From positions 1-5,150 of the forward strand of contig JAFOXS010000203.1 of NCBI GenBank assembly GCA_017391665.1: a DNA stretch of 5,150 bases, read 5' to 3'. Positions 1 through 5,150 of the stretch are shown in pieces. The DNA comes from Alistipes sp. (GTDB lineage: Bacteria; Bacteroidota; Bacteroidia; Bacteroidales; Rikenellaceae). The stretch's first letter is position 1. Each line of letters begins with the position of its first letter. The notes under the pieces were generated by a model. That model made no database searches. It was not told the DNA's origin and saw only the letters and a program-made list of their open reading frames with translations. Made by a program: the position numbers and the translations under genes.

Positions 1-1124
1 GCGCGTACTGTCTTGCCATCCTCGTTCTGCTTCATATAGAATGCCTTGATCTCCTTGGGATAGTTAATCAAGATAACGGGACGCTTGAAGTGCTCCTCTA
101 CGAGATAGCGCTCGTGCTCCGACTGAAGGTCGCAGCCCCACTCGCAGGGGAACTCGAACTTGCGGCCTGAAGCCTTCAGGATCTCGATACCCTCGGTGTA
201 GTCCAGACGTACGAAGTCGTTGGCAAGAACAAACTCCAGACGCTCGATAAGCTCCTTGTCCCACATCTTGTTCATGAACTCCAAATCCTCGCGGCAGTTC
301 TCCAACGCATAGCGGATAAGATACTTGAGGAAGTCCTCCGCCAGCTCCATGTTGTCCTCCAGCTCGTAGAACGCCATCTCGGGCTCAATCATCCAGAACT
401 CGGCCAGGTGACGAGGCGTGTTAGAGTTCTCGGCACGGAATGTAGGACCAAAGGTGTAGATGCGTCCCAGTGAGAGAGCACCCAGCTCACCCTCCAACTG
501 ACCTGATACGGTAAGGTTACAAGGCTTGCCGAAGAAGTCCTGAGTATAATCTACCTTGCCATCCTCGGTACGGGGAGGATTTGCAATGTCGAGTGTTGTA
601 ACGTTGAACATAGCACCTGCACCCTCGCAGTCAGAACCCGTAATCAGGGGAGTGTGGAGGTAGTAGAAGCCGTGGTCGTTGAAATACTTGTGGATGGCGA
701 AAGCCATGGCGTGACGGATACGCAGAACGGCACCAAAGGTGTTTGTGCGGGGACGCAAGTATGCGATGTCACGCAGGAACTCCAGCGAGTGACCCTTCTT
801 CTGCAGGGGGTATGTCTCGGGGTCGGCCGTGCCGTAGATCTCGATCTGTGCGGCCTGCACCTCTACGCCCTGACCCGATGCGGGTGACTCAACGAGCTTG
901 CCATCAACGCGGATGCAGGCACCCGTAGTGATGAGTTTGAGCTGATTCTCATCGAACGATGCCAAATCAACCACGATCTGAATATTTCCGATGCACGAAC
1001 CGTCGTTCAGTGCGATAAATGCTACGTTTTTGTTGCCGCGCTTGGTGCGTACCCAGCCCTTTACGGTGATGTCGCTACCAACGGCGCCTGATTTCAGAAT
1101 CTCTGCAATTCTCTGCGTTTTCAT
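1..1124 (-). CDS. asnS: Asparaginyl-tRNA synthetase, N-terminal ~374 residues (3' end outside window)
   Basis: Cytoplasmic class II aminoacyl-tRNA synthetase that charges tRNA-Asn with asparagine using ATP. The frame is open from ATG at 1124-1122 to the left edge. The start [13 protein letters not shown] leads into an OB-fold anticodon-binding domain (about residues 15-115, with [16 protein letters not shown] and [13 protein letters not shown]). The catalytic domain follows, with [50 protein letters not shown], the motif 2 stretch [20 protein letters not shown] (about residues 220-240), [15 protein letters not shown] and [20 protein letters not shown]. The line matches E. coli AsnRS from memory almost without gaps; the [10 protein letters not shown] and RHLAEFW segments fit AsnRS better than AspRS. 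Motif 3 and the C-terminal ~90 residues lie outside the window. The gene is transcribed away from the GH2-like gene, and there is no Shine-Dalgarno, only an A-rich leader. Confidence 0.97.
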   Translation of the reverse strand, partial: MKTQRIAEILKSGAVGSDITVKGWVRTKRGNKNVAFIALNDGSCIGNIQIVVDLASFDENQLKLITTGACIRVDGKLVESPASGQGVEVQAAQIEIYGTADPETYPLQKKGHSLEFLRDIAYLRPRTNTFGAVLRIRHAMAFAIHKYFNDHGFYYLHTPLITGSDCEGAGAMFNVTTLDIANPPRTEDGKVDYTQDFFGKPCNLTVSGQLEGELGALSLGRIYTFGPTFRAENSNTPRHLAEFWMIEPEMAFYELEDNMELAEDFLKYLIRYALENCREDLEFMNKMWDKELIERLEFVLANDFVRLDYTEGIEILKASGRKFEFPCEWGCDLQSEHERYLVEEHFKRPVILINYPKEIKAFYMKQNEDGKTVR

Positions 1125-1167
1125 GATCTTTATGTTTTTATTTTGTTATTTTTCTTCAGTGTTGTCG

Positions 1168-1188
1168 CGGGCGGATGATGTGCGCCCG
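1168..1188 (-). promoter_or_regulatory. Short GC hairpin in the asnS leader
   Basis: CGGGCG (1168-1173) and CGCCCG (1183-1188) are perfect complements around a 9-nt loop, a 6-bp stem extendable by one G-U pair. Given the -7 element at 1206-1199, the asnS transcript should start near 1190-1193, so this stem would sit at the extreme 5' end of the mRNA, some 45 nt before the start codon. It could protect the 5' end or be incidental. I see no T-box features, leader peptide or poly-U tract, so an attenuator is not supported. Confidence 0.35.
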
Positions 1189-1198
1189 TATCAATCCA

Positions 1199-1230
1199 CA
1201 AAGGTAGGGAATAATTTGCTATTTGTCAAA
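1199..1230 (-). promoter_or_regulatory. Predicted Bacteroidota-type promoter for asnS
   Basis: On the minus strand TTTG (1230-1227) is followed after 20 bp by TACCTTTG (1206-1199), a full match to the Bacteroidota -33/-7 consensus TTTG-N19-21-TAnnTTTG. The predicted start lies about 7 nt downstream, leaving an untranslated leader of roughly 65-70 nt before the ATG at 1124. The leader is strongly A-rich close to the start codon, as is usual where Shine-Dalgarno pairing is not used. The -33 half overlaps the footprint of the opposite-facing promoter. Confidence 0.72.
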
Positions 1231-1245
1231 AAAAAAGTACCTTTG
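1215..1245 (+). promoter_or_regulatory. Predicted Bacteroidota-type promoter for the rightward operon
   Basis: TTTG (1215-1218), a 19-bp spacer and TACCTTTG (1238-1245) match the -33/-7 consensus. The -7 box is followed by CA, which is common at strong Bacteroidota promoters. Transcription would begin near 1250-1254, giving a leader of about 60 nt before the ATG at 1312. No other convincing promoter is visible in the short gaps at 2629-2636 and 3111-3113, so this one probably serves the GH2-like gene, rlmH, the LTA-synthase-like gene and the DUF2156-like gene. Confidence 0.72.
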
Positions 1246-1258
1246 CAAACGGTACTTT
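1234..1258. repeat. Perfect 8-bp inverted repeat across the rightward -7 element
   Basis: AAAGTACC (1234-1241) and GGTACTTT (1251-1258) are exact reverse complements with a 9-bp centre that contains the palindrome TTTGCAAA (1242-1249). The left arm covers the first half of the -7 box and the right arm covers the likely start site. That placement suits an operator for a dimeric repressor. Part of the left arm is forced by the promoter consensus, so some of the symmetry may be chance. No regulator gene is present in the window. Confidence 0.5.
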
Positions 1259-1263
1259 GTACC
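1251..1263 (+). repeat. Small hairpin GGTAC-TTT-GTACC at the predicted 5' end of the operon mRNA
   Basis: GGTAC (1251-1255) and GTACC (1259-1263) form a perfect 5-bp stem with a 3-nt loop. It shares its left arm with the larger inverted repeat at 1234-1258, so three GTAC cores lie within 26 bp. As RNA it could cap the 5' end of the transcript; as DNA it could be an alternative half-site arrangement for the same regulator. The stem is short and its function is unproven. Confidence 0.35.
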
Positions 1264-1311
1264 GTCAAGCGTTAAATCATTACTTACGACTAACTTTTTG
1301 TACGCCGATTT

Positions 1312-2628
1312 ATGAAAAAGTTTATCCTTTTGGGCATGGCCCTGTGTTCGATAATTGCTGCCGAGGCTCAGAATGCCCGAGTCTATCGCTCGGAGTTTTT
1401 GACCTACGACAAACGCGAGGATGCGGTGGCTGACCGCCGCTTAGAGACGGCTCGTTATGCCGATTTCAAGCCCGAGCGCATAGCCATTGCCGGTGGCGAG
1501 ATTCGTTATGTGCAGAAGGTGCAGATCGACGCCACGATGAACGACTATAACCTCTACCTGCATCTGGAGAATGTCGGTATGGCCTACACTCTCTTTATCA
1601 ACAATGAGCCCGTTGCTGAGGTTGAGGATCCCATCACCCCGTCGGATTTTCTGCTCTCGCCCTATATGCGTCAGGGCGTGAATGAGATAATGCTCGGAGT
1701 GCGTCACAGTCGCACGCCGCAGCTGCAGGAGAATATCTTCCAGATGGATTTTACGGAGTTTGAGAATAGCTATCTCTTTGCGCAGCGTCGTCTGGCTGTG
1801 CGTGATTTCGATATCCTGCTTGAGCCTGATACCACACGCCAGTATGCAAAACTTAAGCTGGATGTGATTGTGGCCAACGATTTTAATTTTGCCGAGAAGA
1901 TTCAGGTGGGCTTCGATATATACGACCCGAAGGGAAAACTCATGGAGTATAGCGTCAACGAGATTGAGGTTGAGGGTCGCTCGATCGACACCCTCTCGTT
2001 CAAGCCCGACATCTACCACGCCTACGACTTCAAGTGGGGTGATGGTCAGCGTCCGCTGTACGATGTGATGCTCTACGTTAAGCGTAACGGTATGTTGTGG
2101 GAGTATATTCCCTTGAAGGTTGGTTTTGGCAAGACGACATATCGTGATGGCAAGTTCTATCGCTTCGATAAGATTCTTCACCTGCAGAAGAAAGAGCACT
2201 TCAACGCAACGCCCGACCGCCAGCAGACATACAAGGAGATCGAGCAGCTGAAGTTGCGTGGATACAATACGCTCTGCCCGGACTACCCCCAGCCCAAGTG
2301 GTTCTACGATATGTGCGACGCGGCCGGAATGTTCGTAATCGATTGTGCCAATATCAATTCGCCGACCAATAGCAACAACCGAGCCATCGGTGGTACGCCT
2401 GCAAACGACCCCAAACTGGTGGATGAGTATCTGCAGCGCGTGAAGGCGATGTACTATCGCTCGCGTAACCATTCGTGCATTGTGGCCTTCTCGCTCGGTG
2501 GTGCGCAGTCGGGTAATGGCTACAATATGTACAAGGCCTACGAGTGGCTGAAGTCGGTGGAGAAGCGCCTGCCCGTATTCTATGACGGTGCTGAGGGCGA
2601 GTGGAATACGGATAATCAGAATCAGTAG
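1312..2628 (+). CDS. Secreted GH2/LacZ-like protein, probable catalytically inactive pseudoenzyme (438 aa)
   Basis: An N-terminal signal peptide (residues 1-19, cleavage probably after AEA, leaving Gln20) predicts export. The mature protein follows the plan of family 2 beta-galactosidases: a jelly-roll sugar-binding domain at about 63-160 (AYTLFINNEPVAEVEDPITP and SDFLLSPYMRQGVNEI resemble LacZ YLFLNGQRVGYSEDSRTPSEF and DISPYLRPGKN), an Ig-like domain at about 165-272 ending KVGFG, and the first part of a TIM barrel at about 280-425. The active site is eroded. LacZ RCSHYP is LCPDYP (321-326), DEANIETHG is DCANINSPT (344-352), and WSLGNESGHG is FSLGGAQSGNG (393-403), so the acid/base Glu is Ala398 or Gln399. 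The protein ends just after the PVFYDG strand, before the region carrying the nucleophile. It therefore probably binds glycan or a partner rather than hydrolysing sugar. The frame is intact; rlmH follows after 8 bp. The family assignment is firm, the inactivity is inference. Confidence 0.88.
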   Translation: MKKFILLGMALCSIIAAEAQNARVYRSEFLTYDKREDAVADRRLETARYADFKPERIAIAGGEIRYVQKVQIDATMNDYNLYLHLENVGMAYTLFINNEPVAEVEDPITPSDFLLSPYMRQGVNEIMLGVRHSRTPQLQENIFQMDFTEFENSYLFAQRRLAVRDFDILLEPDTTRQYAKLKLDVIVANDFNFAEKIQVGFDIYDPKGKLMEYSVNEIEVEGRSIDTLSFKPDIYHAYDFKWGDGQRPLYDVMLYVKRNGMLWEYIPLKVGFGKTTYRDGKFYRFDKILHLQKKEHFNATPDRQQTYKEIEQLKLRGYNTLCPDYPQPKWFYDMCDAAGMFVIDCANINSPTNSNNRAIGGTPANDPKLVDEYLQRVKAMYYRSRNHSCIVAFSLGGAQSGNGYNMYKAYEWLKSVEKRLPVFYDGAEGEWNTDNQNQ

Positions 2629-2636
2629 CCCGCAAT

Positions 2637-3110
2637 ATGAATATTGAACTCATTGTTGTCGGTAAGACCGACTCGAAGGAGGTGGAGGCACTGGTGGAGA
2701 TGTACTCCAAGCGAGTGAATCGCTATTGCCGCTTCTCTATTACGACGCTTGCCGATGTGCGCAATACACGCAATATGACCTCCGCCAAGCAGAAGCAGCT
2801 GGAGGGTGAGGCTATCCTACGTCTTGTGGGCGATGGCGACTGCCTCGCGTTGATGGATGAGCGTGGCGCGCAGTACACCTCGGTGGAGTATGCCCAGTGG
2901 TTGCAGAAGCGTATGCTCAGTGGCGTGAAGCGTCTGGTGCTGGTGATTGGAGGCCCTTATGGATTCTCGGATGAGGTGTATGCCCGTGCCAATGAGAAGA
3001 TCTCGCTCTCAAAGATGACCTTCTCGCATCAGATCGTGCGAGCCATCTTTGCCGAACAGTTGTATCGTGCCTTCACGATTCTCAATAATGAACCATATCA
3101 TCACGAATAA
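2637..3110 (+). CDS. rlmH: 23S rRNA (pseudouridine1915-N3)-methyltransferase RlmH
   Basis: This small SPOUT-class enzyme uses S-adenosylmethionine to methylate pseudouridine 1915 in helix 69 of 23S rRNA on assembled 70S ribosomes. At 157 residues it has the normal family length. Signature segments are present in order: the start MNIELIVVGK, MDERG (73-77), the knotted cofactor-binding loop VIGGPYGF (103-110), SLSKMTFSHQIVR (123-135), AEQLYRA (139-145) and the C-terminal NEPYHHE (151-157), whose Tyr and His residues are conserved in the family. No key residue appears missing. It starts 8 bp after the GH2-like gene with no Shine-Dalgarno and ends 3 bp before the membrane enzyme, so it is probably cotranscribed with both. 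It is the housekeeping member of an otherwise envelope-directed cluster. Confidence 0.97.
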   Translation: MNIELIVVGKTDSKEVEALVEMYSKRVNRYCRFSITTLADVRNTRNMTSAKQKQLEGEAILRLVGDGDCLALMDERGAQYTSVEYAQWLQKRMLSGVKRLVLVIGGPYGFSDEVYARANEKISLSKMTFSHQIVRAIFAEQLYRAFTILNNEPYHHE

Positions 3111-3113
3111 ATA

Positions 3114-5078
3114 ATGAAAATATTTCGTTCAAATACCCTTCTTACGGCGTGGCGCATCTTGTTGCTCTACGTCGTATTGATGTTGTGCCGTGTGGTATTC
3201 TACCTCTACAATAGCGAACTTATCGGAGCATTGCCCCGCGAGGAATGGTGGAGCTTGCTCTGTGGCTCGCTTAAGTTCGACACCGTGTCGATCCTCTATG
3301 CCAATGCCGTTTTTATTCTTCTGGCGATGGTTCCACTGCATCTGCGTGAAAAGCGTTGGTGGCAGGGGATGATGTATTGGTATTATGTGGTGGTCAATGC
3401 CCTGCTGCTGGTTGTAGTCAATATGGGTGATGCCATCTACTTCCGCTATACGCAGAAGCGTTTCTCAGCCGATGAGGTCTTCTTTGCCGATAACGATAAC
3501 TCGCTGCAACTGATCTTTACCTTTGCCTCGGAGAACCTGCATATCGTTCTGGCTGGTGTGGCTCTTATCGCCCTTTTGGCTTGGGGTTATCGCCGTCGTG
3601 CAAAGGTGGAAAATATCTTTGCAGGAGTGTGGTATTATATTGCGGGTGTTGTGATGCTGGCCTTGGCTGTGGGTCTTGCCATTGGCGGAGTGCGTGGTGG
3701 CTTTACCAAGATGACACGCCCCATTACTATCTCCAACGCTACACTCTATACGCCCGACAATGCCCGTGCCACGATGATTCTGAGCAATCCGTTCAGTATC
3801 CTCAGAACCATTTCGTCGAGCGGTAAACTGCATTATGAGAAATATTTCGATGAGGCTACGCTTGCCGAGATTTACTCGCCCGAGCATCGTCCCGCCGAGG
3901 GTACTTCGGCTACGGAGCTTACAGGTCGCAACGTAGTGTTGTTTATTATGGAGAGTTTCTCGGCCGAGCACTCGGCTCTGTTGCGCCCCGATATATATGC
4001 CGATGAGGAGCAGAATGGTTATACCCCCTTCCTGGACTCGCTTATGCGCCAGAGCTATACATTCTATAATATGTATGCCAACGGCAAACGTTCGATTCAG
4101 GCTCTGCCAGCGGTGTGGAGTTCTATTCCCTCGTTCAAATCGCCATTCGTGCTGATGCCGCAGGCTATGGCTGAGACCCGCTCGCTGCCCGCCATCCTGA
4201 AGGATAAGGGCTATGAGACGATGTTCTTCTGCGGTTCGGATCACGGCTCGATGGGCTTCGGAGCCTATGCACGCCAGACGGGTATTGAGAATCTCTATAG
4301 CCGCGAGGATTATGAGAAGGTGCACGGCACTGACGACTTCGATGGTTATTGGGGTATCTGGGACGAAAAGTTCTTGTATTACATGGGAGAGGTGCTTTCT
4401 CAGCAGAAGGAGCCCTTCTTCTCGACTATGTTTACCCTTACCTCTCACCACCCCTTTGTGGTGCCCGAGGAGTATGAGGGTGTATATCCCAAGGGCCATA
4501 CGCCCAACCATCAGTGTGTAGGCTATGTTGATGATGCATTCAGAAAATTCTTCGCCAAGTACGAGAATGAGGAGTGGTTCCGTAATACGGTCTTTGTGTT
4601 TGTTGCCGACCATGTGTCGAGCGAGAAGATGACCGAGACTTTCCGTCGCTCGCCAGGCGATTATCACACCTTTGGATTTATGTATGCCCCCGAGAGTGCA
4701 CTTGTGGGTGAGCATCGTCAGGTGGTGTCGCAGATTGATATTATGCCCACTCTGTTGGGTCTTATGGGTCACTCGGAGCCATACTTCGCCTTTGGCCGTG
4801 ATATCTTCAATGAGCACGTGGATGAGCCGTTTGCAATAAATTATGATAACAACGCCTTTCAGGCTATCACCTCGTCGCATCTGATTCGCTTTGACGAGAA
4901 GAGTGTTACGGGTGTCTATGCCATCGATGATGTTATGCACGAGAATAATCTGCAGGCTGAGGTTTCGACATCTGATGTGGAGCAGCGTATGAAAGCTATG
5001 ATTCAGAGCTATTATAGCCGTGTGGAGAATAAAGATTACATTGTAAATGATTCAATTTCGGGAGATACAACTTTCTGA
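3114..5078 (+). CDS. LTA synthase family inner-membrane protein (sulfatase/alkaline phosphatase superfamily, 654 aa)
   Basis: Five predicted membrane helices (about 11-31, 54-76, 87-105, 142-159 and 172-192) precede an extracytoplasmic sulfatase-like domain (about 271-565), the layout of LtaS and related phosphoglycerol or phosphoethanolamine transferases. Metal and catalytic positions are visible: Glu280 in FIMESFS, candidate nucleophile Ser327 in NGKRSIQALP, and Asp499-His500 in FVADH. The TLTSHHPF block (441-448) corresponds to LtaS TLTNHFPF, and IDIMPTLLGLMG (541-552) is typical of the superfamily. Gram-negative Bacteroidota make no lipoteichoic acid, so the likely job is moving a phospholipid head group onto a periplasmic glycan or lipid; the substrate is unknown. 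The LtaS head-group pocket residues His347, Trp354 and Arg356 appear replaced by Cys373, Met380 and Phe382. It starts 3 bp after rlmH, which implies coupling. Family is confident, exact reaction is not. Confidence 0.9.
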   Translation: MKIFRSNTLLTAWRILLLYVVLMLCRVVFYLYNSELIGALPREEWWSLLCGSLKFDTVSILYANAVFILLAMVPLHLREKRWWQGMMYWYYVVVNALLLVVVNMGDAIYFRYTQKRFSADEVFFADNDNSLQLIFTFASENLHIVLAGVALIALLAWGYRRRAKVENIFAGVWYYIAGVVMLALAVGLAIGGVRGGFTKMTRPITISNATLYTPDNARATMILSNPFSILRTISSSGKLHYEKYFDEATLAEIYSPEHRPAEGTSATELTGRNVVLFIMESFSAEHSALLRPDIYADEEQNGYTPFLDSLMRQSYTFYNMYANGKRSIQALPAVWSSIPSFKSPFVLMPQAMAETRSLPAILKDKGYETMFFCGSDHGSMGFGAYARQTGIENLYSREDYEKVHGTDDFDGYWGIWDEKFLYYMGEVLSQQKEPFFSTMFTLTSHHPFVVPEEYEGVYPKGHTPNHQCVGYVDDAFRKFFAKYENEEWFRNTVFVFVADHVSSEKMTETFRRSPGDYHTFGFMYAPESALVGEHRQVVSQIDIMPTLLGLMGHSEPYFAFGRDIFNEHVDEPFAINYDNNAFQAITSSHLIRFDEKSVTGVYAIDDVMHENNLQAEVSTSDVEQRMKAMIQSYYSRVENKDYIVNDSISGDTTF

Positions 5079-5150
5079 TAAGCCGAGTATTGATCGTCTG
5101 CTCAGGCGTGCCGAGGCACCCATCTGCGACTATACCTTTGTCAATATCTA
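5047..5150 (+). CDS. N-terminus of a DUF2156-like protein (partial, first 34 codons)
   Basis: ATG at 5047-5049 opens a frame that stays open to the right edge and overlaps the end of the LTA-synthase-like gene by 32 bp in a different frame. The product begins MIQFREIQLSDKPSIDRLLR and continues with CDYTFVNI. This resembles the start of Bacteroidota DUF2156 proteins as I recall them (a MI-F-x-I-x-L-x-DK opening and a later C-D-x-S/T-F-x-N-L segment). DUF2156 shares the GNAT-like fold of the C-terminal domain of phosphatidylglycerol lysyltransferases (MprF). Translation is probably coupled to termination of the upstream gene. No later in-frame ATG or GTG is seen near its stop. An unrelated GNAT-type protein is the main alternative, since so little of the gene is visible. 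Confidence 0.68.
   Translation, partial: MIQFREIQLSDKPSIDRLLRRAEAPICDYTFVNI

Noticed and set aside
1227..1245. A9 run next to an inverted repeat, considered as an intrinsic terminator
   Set aside because: No gene ends here on either strand, the stem follows rather than precedes the A-run on the plus strand, and the region fits promoter elements much better. On the minus strand the stem is followed by a T-run (1236-1228) but nothing upstream would need terminating except readthrough from outside the operon start.
991..1275. Plus-strand 94-codon frame with a hydrophobic stretch spanning the asnS start and the intergenic region
   Set aside because: It is antisense to the conserved OB-fold of AsnRS over its first half and crosses both predicted promoters; the hydrophobic segment comes from the T-rich complement of the A-rich asnS leader.
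1441..2472. Long minus-strand open frame (343 codons) opposite the GH2-like gene
   Set aside because: The translation is a low-complexity mix rich in Ile, Leu, Val and His with no recognisable motif, as expected from the complement of a codon-biased gene. The plus-strand product has a clear family match and signal peptide.
1312..2628. Calling the GH2-like gene an active beta-galactosidase (lacZ) or a plain pseudogene
   Set aside because: The acid/base Glu and several metal and sugar ligands are missing and the nucleophile region is absent, so an active enzyme is unlikely. An uninterrupted frame, intact signal peptide, good promoter and tight coupling to rlmH argue against simple decay.
3465..4940. 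Long minus-strand open frame (491 codons) opposite the LTA-synthase-like gene
   Set aside because: It lies wholly inside a well-supported gene, shows the same His/Ile/Leu-rich antisense composition and has no own promoter or family signature. Length alone is explained by codon bias that avoids stops on the complement.
3114..5078. Classic sulfatase with formylglycine modification
   Set aside because: The Cys/Ser-x-Pro-x-Arg maturation motif is not seen at the nucleophile site (context is GKRSIQALP), and the five N-terminal membrane helices fit LtaS-type transferases.

Overview
The window looks like a chromosomal segment from a Gram-negative member of the Bacteroidota, most likely the order Bacteroidales. 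Three things suggest this: two promoters of the TTTG-N19/20-TAnnTTTG type used by the Bacteroidota primary sigma factor, no Shine-Dalgarno sequences ahead of any start (the leaders are A/T-rich instead), and the protein sequences themselves. A moderately GC-rich gut genus such as Alistipes would fit, but that is a guess. I see no insertion sequence, CRISPR array, tRNA or rRNA.

Layout. Positions 1-1124 (minus strand) hold the first ~374 codons of asparaginyl-tRNA synthetase (asnS), which runs off the left edge. Positions 1125-1311 form a compact divergent regulatory region with two back-to-back promoters whose footprints overlap, a perfect inverted repeat over the rightward -7 element, and a short GC hairpin in the asnS leader. 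Rightwards there is a tight cluster of four genes that is probably one operon: a secreted protein related to family 2 glycoside hydrolases (1312-2628), the 23S rRNA methyltransferase rlmH (2637-3110, 8-bp gap), a five-helix membrane enzyme of the LTA synthase/sulfatase-like superfamily (3114-5078, 3-bp gap), and the first 34 codons of a DUF2156-like gene that overlaps its predecessor by 32 bp and leaves at the right edge (5047-5150).

How the genes fit together. asnS and rlmH serve translation. The LTA-synthase-like enzyme and the secreted GH2 relative act in or beyond the inner membrane, and the DUF2156 family is related to aminoacyl-phosphatidylglycerol synthase domains. Expression of a ribosome-maturation gene may therefore be tied to envelope functions; this is inference from spacing only.

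The most interesting item is the 438-residue GH2-like protein. It follows the LacZ sugar-binding, Ig-like and early TIM-barrel plan closely, but the catalytic acid/base and most metal- and sugar-contacting residues are replaced, and it stops before the nucleophile motif. With an intact signal peptide and reading frame, it looks like a maintained secreted pseudoenzyme rather than debris.
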